A stretch of DNA of 64,000 bases from Pseudomonas canadensis (GCF_000503215.1 NZ_KI628539.1:900592-964591), one strand, 5' to 3'; positions 39,698-49,554 are shown, counted from the first letter of the stretch. Notes: generated by a model not told the origin, from the sequence alone. Translations and numbers: made by a program.

Positions 39698-41086
39698 GTG
39701 TTCCTTGTCGGCGCGAATGCGCCGGCGTGCACTGCGCGCCAGGCGTACCAGCAACATCCCCGCCGCACAGCTCAATCCCACGATCAGCCCTTGCCACAAG
39801 CCGCTTGGGCCGCTCGGTTCGCCGAGCCAATTCGTCAGCCCCAGGGCGTAACCCACCGGCAGGCCAACGCCCCAATAGGCGAACAAGGTCAGTACCATCG
39901 TCACTCGGGTGTCCTGGTAACCACGCAGTGCGCCAGCCGCCGTGACCTGGATCGAGTCGGAAAACTGGAACAGTGCCGAGAACACGATCAGCGTCGAAGC
40001 CAAGTGAATGACCACCGGGTCCGGCGTATAGATCGCCGCAATCTGCTCGCGAAACAGCAACATCAGGCTGCAGGACAGGCAGGCGTAGGCCAGCGCCGTG
40101 CCCATGCCCACCCCGGCGGCGAAGCGTGCTTCACGCGGTTCCCCACGTCCCAGCGCCTGGCCCACGCGTACCGTTACGGCCATGCTCAGGGAGTAGGGGA
40201 TCATGAACACCAGGGAGCTGACGTTCAGCGCGATCTGATGACCGGACACCACCGTGGCTCCCAAGCTGCCCAGCAGTAGGGCAATCACCGCAAAAATGCT
40301 CGACTCGGCAAAGATCGCCACGCCAATCGGCAGGCCAATGCCCAGCACGCGCTTGATCACCGCCCATTGTGGCCAGTCGAAACGCTTGAACAGTTCGCTG
40401 CTCTGGTAGGCCGGCCCCCAGCGGGTCCAGCCGGCCAGGCCAAGCATCATCACCCACATCGAAATGGCCGTCGCCCAACCGCAACCTACGCCGCCCATGG
40501 CCGGCAGGCCGAGGTGACCGTAGATGAAGATGTAGTTCAGCGGGATATTCAGCGCCAGGCCGCACAGGCCCATGACCATGCTTGGCAGCGTACGGCCCAG
40601 GCCGTCACTGAAGCAGCGCAGCACGTAATAGAACGCAATGGCCGGCATACCGGCGGCGATGCCATGCAAGTAACCCATGGTGGGCGCGATCAGGTCCGGC
40701 TCAACCTTCATTGCATGCAGGATCGGCTCGGCGCAGAGCAGTAGCAGTGAGCCGATGATGCCGACCACCAAGGCCAGCCACAGTGACTGACGCACCAGTG
40801 GTCCGATCTCGCTGTACTGGCCCGCACCGAAGCGTTGGGCAACTTTCGGCGTGGTGGCCAGCAGCGTACCGCTCATCAGCAGGTAGACCGGAATCCAGAT
40901 CGAGTTGCCCAGGCCCACCGCCGCCAAGTCTTGGGGACTGACGCGGCCGGCCATCACCGCATCGACAAAACTCATCGCAGTAGTGGCCAGTTGGCCGACC
41001 ATGATCGGCAGGGCGAGCGTCAGCAGGCCGCCGACTTCCCGGCTGATGCGGGCGGGGCGGCTGAGGGTGGCAGAGGCAGTGTTCAC
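39692..41086 (-). CDS. norM: MATE-family multidrug efflux protein (NorM-like)
   Basis: 464 residues with about 12 membrane helices in two six-helix halves. MATE motifs are visible: LALPIMVGQLATTAMSFVDAVMAG near the start and the second-half SSLVFMIPYSLSMAVTVRVGQALG region with conserved GQALGRG. NorM-type proteins expel cationic drugs using Na+ or H+ gradients. I take GTG 41086 as start; a longer frame to 41143 adds a poorly conserved leader. The stop codon lies inside the adjacent REP element. Confidence 0.9.
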   Translation of the reverse strand: MNTASATLSRPARISREVGGLLTLALPIMVGQLATTAMSFVDAVMAGRVSPQDLAAVGLGNSIWIPVYLLMSGTLLATTPKVAQRFGAGQYSEIGPLVRQSLWLALVVGIIGSLLLLCAEPILHAMKVEPDLIAPTMGYLHGIAAGMPAIAFYYVLRCFSDGLGRTLPSMVMGLCGLALNIPLNYIFIYGHLGLPAMGGVGCGWATAISMWVMMLGLAGWTRWGPAYQSSELFKRFDWPQWAVIKRVLGIGLPIGVAIFAESSIFAVIALLLGSLGATVVSGHQIALNVSSLVFMIPYSLSMAVTVRVGQALGRGEPREARFAAGVGMGTALAYACLSCSLMLLFREQIAAIYTPDPVVIHLASTLIVFSALFQFSDSIQVTAAGALRGYQDTRVTMVLTLFAYWGVGLPVGYALGLTNWLGEPSGPSGLWQGLIVGLSCAAGMLLVRLARSARRRIRADKEHL

Positions 41087-41226
41087 GTACAGGTGTCCAA
41101 TCAAGGGATGCGCAAGGACCGCGGATTCTACGCTTTGACGCATTGGTCAGGAAAAATCCTGTGTTAGGGATTTGTAAGCGCGGGTCGTGATCCCTGTACA
41201 CTGCGGGTCCGCGAAAGGAGCCTGCC

Positions 41227-42369
41227 ATGTTGATTGTTGCCGACGAAAATATTCCGCTGCTCGATGCATTCTTCCAGGGATTTGGCGAGATCCGCCGGGT
41301 GCCCGGCCGTTCCATCGACCGCGCCACAGTCGAGCAGGCTGACGTGTTGCTGGTGCGCTCGGTGACCAACGTTAACCGTGCGCTGCTGGAGGGGACGAAC
41401 GTGCGTTTCGTCGGCACTTGCACCATCGGCACCGATCACCTGGACCTCGACTACTTCAAGCAGGCCGGCGTCCAGTGGTCCAGCGCCCCCGGCTGCAATG
41501 CCCGTGGCGTGGTGGATTATGTGCTGGGCAGCCTGATGACCCTGGCTGAAATCGAAGGTGCCGACCTCACTCAGCGCACCTATGGCGTGGTTGGAGCCGG
41601 CGAAGTGGGCGGGCGGCTGGTCAAGGTACTCAAGGGCCTGGGCTGGAACGTGCTGGTGTGTGACCCGCCACGGCAGATTGCCCAAGACGGCGATTACGTC
41701 AGCCTGGAGCAGATCATCGAGCAATGCGATGTGATCAGCCTGCACACGCCGTTGACCAAGTCCGGCAATGGCTCCACCTGGCACCTGTTCGACCGCGAGC
41801 GGCTCAACCAGCTCAAGCCCGGCACTTGGCTGATCAACGCCAGCCGTGGCCCGGTGGTGGACAACGCCGCCCTGCGCGAGGTGTTGCTGGCGCGCGAAGA
41901 CCTGCAAGCGGTGCTGGATGTGTGGGAGGGCGAACCTGAAGTGGACGTGGACCTTGCCGACCTGTGCGTGCTGGCCACGCCGCATATCGCTGGTTACAGC
42001 CTGGATGGCAAACAGCGCGGCACGGCGCAGATCTATCAGGCGTTCTGCGTGCACCTGGGGCAGGAACCGAGTATTCAGTTGAGTGATTTGCTGCCGCCGC
42101 CGTGGTTGGCCGAGGTGCAGTTGAACGCGTCCACCGACCCGGCCTGGGCGCTGGCGACCCTGTGCCGCAGCGTGTACGACCCGCGCCGGGATGATGCGGA
42201 CTTCCGGCGGAGCCTGGTAGGAACGGTGGAAGAACAGCGCAGGGCGTTTGACCTGCTGCGCAAGAACTACCCGGAGCGCCGTGAGATTGATGGCTTGAAG
42301 GTGCGCATCAACGGTGAATCGGCGGTGCTATCGAACATCGTCGGCGCATTGGGCGCTGTGAGCGTTTAG
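41227..42369 (+). CDS. pdxB: Erythronate-4-phosphate dehydrogenase
   Basis: 380 residues beginning [20 protein letters not shown], the hallmark of PdxB. The NAD loop [12 protein letters not shown] lies near residue 120, then catalytic Arg in [10 protein letters not shown], Glu in WEGEPEVD and His in TPHIAGYS; the C-terminal dimerisation domain (about 280-380) separates PdxB from other hydroxyacid dehydrogenases. It works in pyridoxal-phosphate synthesis from erythrose 4-phosphate. AAGGAG precedes the ATG. Confidence 0.97.
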   Translation: MLIVADENIPLLDAFFQGFGEIRRVPGRSIDRATVEQADVLLVRSVTNVNRALLEGTNVRFVGTCTIGTDHLDLDYFKQAGVQWSSAPGCNARGVVDYVLGSLMTLAEIEGADLTQRTYGVVGAGEVGGRLVKVLKGLGWNVLVCDPPRQIAQDGDYVSLEQIIEQCDVISLHTPLTKSGNGSTWHLFDRERLNQLKPGTWLINASRGPVVDNAALREVLLAREDLQAVLDVWEGEPEVDVDLADLCVLATPHIAGYSLDGKQRGTAQIYQAFCVHLGQEPSIQLSDLLPPPWLAEVQLNASTDPAWALATLCRSVYDPRRDDADFRRSLVGTVEEQRRAFDLLRKNYPERREIDGLKVRINGESAVLSNIVGALGAVSV

Positions 42370-42377
42370 ACCGCAGT

Positions 42378-42405
42378 AAAAAACCCGGCCACCTGGGCCG
42401 GGTTT
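42378..42405. terminator. Bidirectional Rho-independent terminator
   Basis: A6, CCCGGCC, ACCT loop, GGGCCGGG, TTT. The longer T tract is on the minus strand, so it fits the small minus-strand gene best, but it also follows pdxB. Confidence 0.85.
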
Positions 42406-42422
42406 GCAAGAGCGTCGGCGCT

Positions 42423-42596
42423 TCAGCCTTGCTGGGCAGGCTTGACCAGTTTTTCGTCCAGTTCGCGGCAGGCTTGCTGGATCATCTCTTCGGTAATCTG
42501 CACTTCGCGGCCTTTGGCGTCGATGTACGAGCAAGGCAACTGCTGCGGTTGGCGGATCACTTCAATCTTGGCATCGCTGCTGTTCTGCAAGGTCAT
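42423..42596 (-). CDS. Small conserved Pseudomonas protein (PA1571-family-like), 57 aa
   Basis: 57 residues, starting MTLQNSSDAKIEVIRQPQQL, with SYIDAKGREVQITEEMIQQACREL in the centre (about residues 23-46), an amphipathic helix pattern with conserved-looking acidic residues. I recall small Pseudomonas proteins of this type annotated as the PA1571 family, without known function. GGAG precedes the ATG and the terminator just downstream supports expression as a separate gene. Confidence 0.7.
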   Translation of the reverse strand: MTLQNSSDAKIEVIRQPQQLPCSYIDAKGREVQITEEMIQQACRELDEKLVKPAQQG

Positions 42597-42844
42597 GGCC
42601 TGTCTCCTCATCAGGTTGTTTACCTAGTTTGCTTCTTTACTCTAAGCCGCCCGAGTGACCACGCTGTTACAACTCCCTGCAAGATCACCGGTTCGAATAC
42701 CCAGTCCACCAGAAACCGCCTCGGATTTCCAGCCAGGGGTTAGACCGATAGCCTCTAGGGATAGGTATCGGCGGGCATAATTAACCTGACTCATTGTTAT
42801 TTGCCCAAGTTCCCCCAATGTTGAGGACAGGTTCCTCACTGGTG

Positions 42845-44632
42845 ATGCCCTCCATGTTCTCAGTCCGTCAACGCCGCGCGATCCGCCTGGCCAGCCGCTT
42901 CATCGCGCCCTACCGCTGGCACGCGCTCGGCGCCCTGTTGGCGCTGATCGTCACGGCCGGTATCACCTTGTCCATGGGGCAGGGCATTCGCCTGCTGGTG
43001 GACCAGGGGTTCATGACTCAATCCCCACACTTGCTCAACCAGTCCATCGGCCTGTTCATGATCCTCGTACTGGGCCTGGCAGTGGGCACGTTTGCACGGT
43101 TCTACTTGGTGTCGTGGATCGGCGAGCGGGTGGTGGCGGACATCCGTCGGCAAGTGTTCAACCATCTGATCTACCTGCATCCGGGCTTCTATGAAAATAA
43201 TCGCAGCTCGGAAATCCAGTCACGTTTGACCACTGATACCACCTTGTTGCAATCGGTGATCGGCTCGTCGTTGTCGCTGTTCCTGCGCAACGCGCTGATG
43301 GTCATCGGGGGCATCGTGTTGCTGTTTGTGACCAACCCCAAGCTCACCAGCATCGTGGTGGTGGCATTGCCGCTGGTGTTGGCGCCGATCCTCATCTTCG
43401 GCCGCCGGGTGCGCAGCTTGTCGCGGCAAAGCCAGGACCGTATCGCCGATGTGGGCAGCTATGTGTCCGAGACCCTCGGCCAGATCAAGACCGTGCAGGC
43501 CTACAACCATCAGGTGCAGGACGAGCAGCGCTTCGCCGTGACCGTGGAAGACGCCTTCACCACAGCGCGCAAACGCATCACCCAACGCGCCTGGCTGATT
43601 ACCCTGGTGATCATGCTGGTGCTCGGCGCCGTGGGTGTGATGCTGTGGGTGGGCGGCATGGATGTGATCAGCGGGCGCATATCCGGCGGCGAGCTGGCGG
43701 CGTTCGTGTTCTACAGCCTGATTGTCGGCAGTGCGGTCGGCACCCTGAGCGAAGTACTCGGTGAGTTGCAACGCGCCGCCGGGGCCGCCGAGCGGATCGG
43801 CGAGTTGTTGCAGTCGAGCAACGAAATCCAGGCGCCCGCCGCCGGGACGGTGCAACTGCCTGAGCGGGTCAGTGGCCGCATGGAACTGCAAAACCTGCGG
43901 TTTTCCTACCCTTCACGGCCCGATAGCTATGCTGTCGACGGCCTGAACCTGACCATCAATCCCGGTGAAACCCTGGCGTTGGTGGGCCCATCCGGCGCGG
44001 GCAAATCGACGATTTTCGACCTGTTGCTGCGCTTCTACGATCCCCAGCAAGGCTGCATCCTGCTCGAAGGCCATCCGCTGACCGAACTCGACCCTATGGA
44101 CCTGCGCCGCCACTTCGCCCTAGTGTCCCAGAGTCCGGCGCTGTTCTTCGGCAGCGTCGAAGACAACATCCGCTACGGCAACCCGACCGCCACTCGGGAA
44201 CAGGTCGAAGCCGCCGCCCGCATTGCCCACGCCCATGACTTCATCCTGCAAATGCCCGACGGCTACCAGACTCACTTGGGCGACGGCGGCATGGGCCTCT
44301 CCGGCGGCCAACGCCAACGCCTGGCCATCGCCCGCGCGCTGCTGGTGGACGCGCCGATCCTGCTGCTCGACGAAGCTACCAGCGCCCTCGATGCCCAGAG
44401 TGAACACCTGATCCAGCAAGCGCTGCCGCAGTTGATGCAAGGGCGCACTACCCTGGTGATCGCCCATCGGCTGGCCACGGTGAAGAACGCTGATCGCATT
44501 GCGGTGATGGACCAGGGTAAGTTGGTGGCGATCGGGACGCATCAACAGTTGATTGCGAGCAATGCGTTGTATGCGCGATTGGCGGCGTTGCAGTTCAGTG
44601 ATGGGGTGGAGGTCGCGAACAGCGAGGTCTAG
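42845..44632 (+). CDS. ABC exporter, half-transporter with fused ATPase (MsbA/BmrA type)
   Basis: About 595 residues: six membrane helices (about 25-310) and a C-terminal ATPase with Walker A LVGPSGAGKST, Q-loop VSQSPALFFG, signature LSGGQRQRLAIARALL and Walker B ILLLDEATSALD. Homodimeric exporters of this group move lipids or drugs. It is shorter than, and differs from, the lipid A flippase MsbA context (no lpxK beside it), so I do not call it msbA. Several in-frame starts (42821, 42845, 42854) are possible. Confidence 0.88.
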   Translation: MPSMFSVRQRRAIRLASRFIAPYRWHALGALLALIVTAGITLSMGQGIRLLVDQGFMTQSPHLLNQSIGLFMILVLGLAVGTFARFYLVSWIGERVVADIRRQVFNHLIYLHPGFYENNRSSEIQSRLTTDTTLLQSVIGSSLSLFLRNALMVIGGIVLLFVTNPKLTSIVVVALPLVLAPILIFGRRVRSLSRQSQDRIADVGSYVSETLGQIKTVQAYNHQVQDEQRFAVTVEDAFTTARKRITQRAWLITLVIMLVLGAVGVMLWVGGMDVISGRISGGELAAFVFYSLIVGSAVGTLSEVLGELQRAAGAAERIGELLQSSNEIQAPAAGTVQLPERVSGRMELQNLRFSYPSRPDSYAVDGLNLTINPGETLALVGPSGAGKSTIFDLLLRFYDPQQGCILLEGHPLTELDPMDLRRHFALVSQSPALFFGSVEDNIRYGNPTATREQVEAAARIAHAHDFILQMPDGYQTHLGDGGMGLSGGQRQRLAIARALLVDAPILLLDEATSALDAQSEHLIQQALPQLMQGRTTLVIAHRLATVKNADRIAVMDQGKLVAIGTHQQLIASNALYARLAALQFSDGVEVANSEV

Positions 44633-44673
44633 GCAAGTTACCAAGCATTGTTGAGGGTTGCTGAGGGGGCTTC

Positions 44674-44813
44674 TGTGGTGAGCGGGCTTGCCCCGCGCTG
44701 GAGTGCGAAGCACTCCCAATTCAGTCGTCACGGTGTAGGTGTAGCCGAAAAATTTTGATATCCGGTTTTGGGGCTGCTACGCAGCCCAGCGCGGGACAAG
44801 CCCGCTCACCACA
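44674..44813. repeat. Long REP doublet, TGTGGTGAGCGGGCTTG class
   Basis: Arms TGTGGTGAGCGGGCTTG(C/T)CCCGCGCTGG with an inner imperfect stem (GAGTGCGAAGCACTC on the left, GGGCTGC...GCAGCCC on the right) enclose about 60 bases. It shares arms and the string GGTTTTGGGGC with the copy at 58.4 kb. It fills the gap between the convergent ABC exporter and slt genes. Confidence 0.9.
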
Positions 44814-44892
44814 GAAAGCTAGCTGACCACCGCAGGCCCGCTTGCTATAGGGTTTTCAATCCCCTGGAGCAGGGGGACCTTCGGGCTAGGCC

Positions 44893-46821
44893 TTACTGAT
44901 CATCAAAATACCGCTCATGCCAATCCACCAGCGGCTGGGGTGAATTGAGTTTCTGCCCGTAGATCACCGAATAAGACAGCACGTTCTGCACATACTGGCG
45001 GGTTTCGTCGAACGGGATGCTTTCAACCCACACATCGAAACTCAGGTGGTCTGCGCCGCGCAGCCACTGGCGTACACGGCCGGGGCCGGCGTTGTAGGCG
45101 GCGGAGGCGAGTACGCGGTTGCCGTTGAACTGGCTGTGCACCTGGCTCAGGTAGGCGGCGCCGAGCTGGATGTTCTTGTCCGGGTCCAGCACCTGGGCCG
45201 GGGAGGCCAGGGGGATGCTGAACTTGCGCGCGGTTTCCTTGGCGGTGCCGGGCATCAGTTGCATCAGGCCGCTGGCACCGACGCCGGAGCGGGCGTCGTC
45301 CATGAAGGCGCTTTCCTGGCGAGTGATGGCGAACACCCAGCTGGAATGCAGGCCGCGCACCTTGGCTTCACGCACCAAGGTGTCGCGGTGCGCCATTGGG
45401 AAGCGGATGTCCAGGTCGTCCCAGTATTGCGCCTGGCTGATGGTGCGGATCGCCGGGAAGTACCACTTCATGTCGTAGGCCAATCGGGCCTGGGCGACCA
45501 TCTCGTCACGGTTGAAGTGACGGCTGACGTGGTACCACTCGCGACGGCCATCCACTACCTGGCCACGGGCATAGAATTCCAGCGCACGGCGCACGCCAGG
45601 GGTGTTGCGCACCTTGTTGACCAGTGCCTGGCTCATCAGCAGCGGCTTGTTCTTCAGCTGGTACGGGGCTTTGGAACGATCTGCCGCAAGGAAACCGTAG
45701 AAGTCACGCTCTTGCGCCAGGTTTTTGTATAGGACCAGCGCTTGCGGGTTCTTAGGTTCTGCCAGTTCCAAGCTGCGGGCCTGCCAGTAGCGCCAGCGGT
45801 TGGTGGTCGCCAAGTCCTGTGGGAGTTTGCGGGTCAACTGGTACGCATCTTCCCAGCGCGCCAGGCGCAGCAGCAAGCGCAGGCGCCATTCGGAGACGGT
45901 GTTGTCACGCAGTTCAGGGTCGTACTTGGTCATCACCTCTAGGGCGCGCGGGTCATAGCGCTTGGCCAGGGTGAGGCCGATTTCGCGGGCGATCGACACT
46001 TTTTCGTCACGCGAGAAGTGCATGCTGCTGGCGTAGCCGTCGAGCAGGGCCATGGCCTTGTCCGGATCCTGGCGTGCCAGGCGACGCAAGCCGAGGCCCA
46101 CGGCGTCAGACATGGCCTCAGTGGCCGGCAGGAAGCGTGACGGGTCGCTGAGCATGTCGGGCTTCTGCGCCACGTCCACCATCAAGCGACCTTGGGCGCC
46201 GAGGGTGGGCAGGGTTTTCACCAGGCTGTTGGCCAGGGCGTAGTTGCGCGCTTCGGCGGCGAGCTTGGCGCGGTCCCAGATCTTCTGTTCGGTGAGTTGG
46301 CCGTCTGCCGCCCACTGGCCGAAGGTGACATCGCAGGCCGCCGGTTGGGACTTGCCAGTCATCCAGAGTTTTTCGGCGGTCTTATAGCCTTCCGCCTTCA
46401 AGTTGTGGGTGAGCTGGTACTGGCCATGCAGGCAGTCCAGCTCAACGAAATTAAGCTTGGCGTCGTAGTACTTTTCAAAGGTCTGCCAGTCACCACGCTC
46501 GGCCAGCCAGCGCAACCAGCGCAGTTTCATCCAGTTGGCCTGGGGCAGGTCGCCGTTTTTGGCGAGGAACTGCTCGATTTCCTGGTTGCTCGCGGTTTTC
46601 AGGCGTGCCGTCAGTTCGTCATAGGCCAGGTACGGTGTCAGCGGGTAATCGGCCAGGGCTTGGCTGTATTGCATGTACGGGCCGGTGTCGCCTTTGGCCA
46701 GGGCGCGTTTGGCTTCATCGTAATATTGACGTTGGGTGGTGAGGTCCACGGCCTGGGCGGATTGAACGGCGGTGGCGGAAAGAAGCAGACAAGATAAAAA
46801 GTTGAAAAGGCGACTGCGCAT
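44893..46821 (-). CDS. slt: Soluble lytic murein transglycosylase (Slt70 family)
   Basis: 642 residues with a signal peptide (MRSRLFNFLSCLLLSATAVQSAQA), a long alpha-helical superhelix (U and L domains, to about 470) and a C-terminal lysozyme-like domain with the catalytic glutamate in FAITRQESAF, the SGVGASGLMQLMPGTA motif and AAYNAGPGRV. It cleaves peptidoglycan glycans to 1,6-anhydro products in the periplasm, the pool later handled by NagZ, encoded at 60.8 kb. I use ATG 46821 so the signal peptide is N-terminal. Confidence 0.94.
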   Translation of the reverse strand: MRSRLFNFLSCLLLSATAVQSAQAVDLTTQRQYYDEAKRALAKGDTGPYMQYSQALADYPLTPYLAYDELTARLKTASNQEIEQFLAKNGDLPQANWMKLRWLRWLAERGDWQTFEKYYDAKLNFVELDCLHGQYQLTHNLKAEGYKTAEKLWMTGKSQPAACDVTFGQWAADGQLTEQKIWDRAKLAAEARNYALANSLVKTLPTLGAQGRLMVDVAQKPDMLSDPSRFLPATEAMSDAVGLGLRRLARQDPDKAMALLDGYASSMHFSRDEKVSIAREIGLTLAKRYDPRALEVMTKYDPELRDNTVSEWRLRLLLRLARWEDAYQLTRKLPQDLATTNRWRYWQARSLELAEPKNPQALVLYKNLAQERDFYGFLAADRSKAPYQLKNKPLLMSQALVNKVRNTPGVRRALEFYARGQVVDGRREWYHVSRHFNRDEMVAQARLAYDMKWYFPAIRTISQAQYWDDLDIRFPMAHRDTLVREAKVRGLHSSWVFAITRQESAFMDDARSGVGASGLMQLMPGTAKETARKFSIPLASPAQVLDPDKNIQLGAAYLSQVHSQFNGNRVLASAAYNAGPGRVRQWLRGADHLSFDVWVESIPFDETRQYVQNVLSYSVIYGQKLNSPQPLVDWHERYFDDQ

Positions 46822-47034
46822 GAGACGTCCGTGCAGAGAAATCACGACTAGCATCGGCACCGCCGACACTGATTGCCCCTAGCTTAGCCTTTTGCCCGAC
46901 GCAGACGAAAGCTTTGCCGGGCGGTTCGTTCAAGTTCGTAGCAAATGTCCTACAGAACGTGTCGGCAGCGAAAATGCCAGCCGCATCCCACCCCTAACTC
47001 AGGTAGAATGCGCGCCCAGTTTTTGGAGAAGCGT

Positions 47035-48954
47035 ATGACCCTGCTCAAATTCAGCGATGTGTCCCTTGCTTTCGGCGCTATGCCGTTGTTGGACAAGGTG
47101 TCCTGGCAGATCGCCCGTGGTGAGCGGGTGTGCATCATCGGCCGCAACGGCACCGGCAAATCCAGCATGATGAAGCTGGTCAAAGGCGATCAGAAGCCTG
47201 ATGACGGCTCTGTATGGCGCGCGCCGGGCCTCAAGATCGGCGAATTGCCGCAAGAATTGCCCGTGGCCGACGGACGGACTGTGTTCGACGTGGTTGCCGA
47301 AGGCCTCGACGGCGTCGGCGCACTGCTCGCCGAATATCATCACCTGGCGCAAAATTGCGTCACCGAAGACGACCTGAACAAACTGATGCACGTTCAGCAA
47401 GACCTCGAAGCCCGCGATGGCTGGCGCTTGCAGCAACTGGTCGACAGCACCTTGAGCCGCCTGCAACTGCCGGCCGACAAGACCCTCGCCGAGTTGTCCG
47501 GTGGCTGGCGTCGTCGCGTGCTGCTGGCCCAGGCCCTGGTGTCCGAGCCGGATCTGCTACTGCTCGACGAACCCACCAACCACTTGGACATCGGCGCGAT
47601 TGCCTGGCTGGAAGAGGCCCTCAAGGAATTCCAGGGCGCCGTGCTGTTCATCACGCACGACCGTTCCTTCCTGCAAAACCTGGCGACCCGCATCCTTGAA
47701 CTGGATCGTGGCGGCTTGATCGACTGGAACGGCGACTACGCCAGCTTCCTGGTGCACAAGGAAGCTGCGCTGGCCGCCGAAGAAACCGCCAACGCGCTGT
47801 TCGACAAGAAGCTGGCCCAGGAAGAAGTCTGGATCCGCCAGGGCATCAAGGCCCGCCGCACCCGTAACGAAGGCCGCGTACGCGCACTGAAAGCCCTGCG
47901 TGTCGAGCGCAGCGAACGCCGCGAGCGCACCGGCAAGGCGAATATCCAGCTGGACACCGCCGACAAGTCGGGCAAGCAAGTAATGGTGCTGGAGAACGTC
48001 AGCTTCCATCACCCGGACGGCCCGTTCCTGATCAAGGACTTCTCCATGGTCCTGCAGCGCGGCGACCGTATCGGCCTGCTGGGCGCCAACGGCACCGGCA
48101 AGACCACCTTGCTCAAGCTGATGCTCAGCGGCCTGCAGCCGACCAGCGGCACCGTGGAAGAGGGCACGCGCATCGACGTGGCTTACTTCGACCAGCTGCG
48201 CCACCAGTTGGACCTGGAAAAGACCGTGATCGACAACGTCGCCGAAGGCCGCGACTTTATCGACATCGATGGCCAGAGCCGCCACGTGCTCAGCTACCTG
48301 GGCGATTTCCTGTTCAGCCCGCAGCGTGCGCGTACGCCGGTGAAAGCCTTGTCCGGTGGCGAGCGTGCGCGCCTGCTGCTGGCCAAGCTGTTCAGCAAGC
48401 CGGCCAACCTGCTGGTGCTCGATGAACCGACCAACGACCTTGACGTAGAAACGCTCGAACTGCTGGAAGAAGTGCTGCTGACCTTCAACGGTACCGTGCT
48501 GATGGTGAGTCACGACCGGGCATTCCTCGACAACGTGGTCACCAGCACCCTGGTCTTCGAAGGTGAAGGCAAGGTGCGTGAATACGTCGGTGGTTACCAG
48601 GACTGGCTGCGCCAGGGCGGCTCGCCGCGCCTGCTGGGCGTGACCGAGAGCAAATCCGGCAAGGCCGACTTGAACTCGGCCGTGGTGGCTCCGGTGGCGG
48701 CTGCTGCGCCGGTTGCAGAGGCGGCGCCAGTGGGCAAGAAGAAGCTCAGCTATAAGCTGCAGCGTGAACTGGAAGCCTTGCCGGGTGATATCGAGGCCAA
48801 GGAACAGCAGATTAAGACGGTAGAAGCGGACATGGCTGACGCGGGTTTCTACCTGCGTCCGGCGGCGGAAACCGCCAAGGTGATTGCCTCCCTGGAGAAA
48901 CTGAACCAGGAGTTGGAAGTGTTGGTTGAGCGTTGGGCTGAGCTGGATGCCTGA
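47035..48954 (+). CDS. uup: ABC-F family ATPase Uup
   Basis: 639 residues with two ATPase domains and no membrane helices: Walker A GRNGTGKSSM and GANGTGKTTLL, signatures LSGGWRRRVLLAQAL and LSGGERARLLLAKL, Walker B LLLLDEPTNHLD and LLVLDEPTNDLD. The linker and the charged C-terminal coiled coil (about 565-639, with an alanine-rich hinge) are typical of Uup, linked to precise transposon excision and ribosome or DNA-structure functions. Start ATG 47035; the leader to 46945 is not conserved. Confidence 0.95.
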   Translation: MTLLKFSDVSLAFGAMPLLDKVSWQIARGERVCIIGRNGTGKSSMMKLVKGDQKPDDGSVWRAPGLKIGELPQELPVADGRTVFDVVAEGLDGVGALLAEYHHLAQNCVTEDDLNKLMHVQQDLEARDGWRLQQLVDSTLSRLQLPADKTLAELSGGWRRRVLLAQALVSEPDLLLLDEPTNHLDIGAIAWLEEALKEFQGAVLFITHDRSFLQNLATRILELDRGGLIDWNGDYASFLVHKEAALAAEETANALFDKKLAQEEVWIRQGIKARRTRNEGRVRALKALRVERSERRERTGKANIQLDTADKSGKQVMVLENVSFHHPDGPFLIKDFSMVLQRGDRIGLLGANGTGKTTLLKLMLSGLQPTSGTVEEGTRIDVAYFDQLRHQLDLEKTVIDNVAEGRDFIDIDGQSRHVLSYLGDFLFSPQRARTPVKALSGGERARLLLAKLFSKPANLLVLDEPTNDLDVETLELLEEVLLTFNGTVLMVSHDRAFLDNVVTSTLVFEGEGKVREYVGGYQDWLRQGGSPRLLGVTESKSGKADLNSAVVAPVAAAAPVAEAAPVGKKKLSYKLQRELEALPGDIEAKEQQIKTVEADMADAGFYLRPAAETAKVIASLEKLNQELEVLVERWAELDA

Positions 48955-48970
48955 GTGATTCCAGTGCATT

Positions 48971-49009
48971 AAAAAACCCGGTGTTCATCTGATGAACACC
49001 GGGTTTTTT
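48971..49009. terminator. Rho-independent terminator of uup
   Basis: A6, CCCGGTGTTCAT, CTG loop, ATGAACACCGGG, T6: an 18-pair perfect stem counting the A/T tracts, effective in both directions. Confidence 0.95.
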
Positions 49010-49019
49010 ATAGGAACCA

Positions 49020-49107
49020 GTAGGAGCCGGCTTGCCGGCGATTGCATTCTGTCAGGCCATACATCTGGCGGCTGACAGTCCGCTATCGCTGGCAAGCCAG
49101 CTCCTAC
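49020..49107. repeat. REP doublet, GTAGGAGC/CCGGCGAT class
   Basis: Heads GTAGGAGCCGGCTTGCCGGCGAT and its inverse, around about 42 bases, between the uup terminator and the convergent stress-protein gene. Confidence 0.9.
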
Positions 49108-49113
49108 AAGGGG

Positions 49114-49554
49114 TTATGCGTTTTTGACCAGCTTCACGGCCAGCACATCGCACGGCGCACCGTGCAGCACATCATTGGCTGTAGAACCCAGCAACAACGC
49201 CAAGCCGTGACGACCATGGCTACCCACCACGATCAAGTCGCAAGACTTTTCCTTGGCCAGATGGTGGATTTCCTGGCGCGGTTGGCCGTACGTCAGGTGG
49301 CAGTCTTCCTTTTTCAGGTGCGGGTATTTGAGAATCAAACGGTCCAGACGCTCCTTGGCCTGGTCAAATTGCTGTTGCTGCAACTGGGAAAGGTCCATGG
49401 GCACGTCGCCACCAAAGGCCATGGCCATGGGCTCGACGATATGCACCAGCGACAGTATGGCGCCATTGGCCAATGCAGATTCCTGCGCGCGCTTGATCAC
49501 CGGATCGCACTCTTCGGTCAGATCGACAGCGACCAGAATATGTTGGTAGGGCAT
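49114..49554 (-). CDS. Universal stress protein (UspA family)
   Basis: 146 residues starting MPYQHILVAVDLTEE. The nucleotide-binding motif GSHGRHGLALLLGSTA (G-2x-G-9x-G-S/T) is intact near residue 118, so ATP binding is expected. Single-domain Usp proteins support survival under starvation or oxidative stress; the specific role is unknown. Start ATG 49554 is the family start; an upstream ATG adds five residues. Confidence 0.93.
   Translation of the reverse strand: MPYQHILVAVDLTEECDPVIKRAQESALANGAILSLVHIVEPMAMAFGGDVPMDLSQLQQQQFDQAKERLDRLILKYPHLKKEDCHLTYGQPRQEIHHLAKEKSCDLIVVGSHGRHGLALLLGSTANDVLHGAPCDVLAVKLVKNA

Noticed and set aside
42691-42712. tRNA-like GGTTCGAATACC followed by GTCCACCA
   Set aside because: The TTCGAAT loop is not flanked by a pairing five-base stem and no acceptor, D or anticodon arms can be folded upstream. 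It could at most be a decayed tRNA end; no integrase lies nearby.
42845-44632. Calling the ABC exporter msbA
   Set aside because: The fold fits, but lpxK and other lipid A transport neighbours are absent and general MsbA/BmrA-type exporters share all visible motifs.
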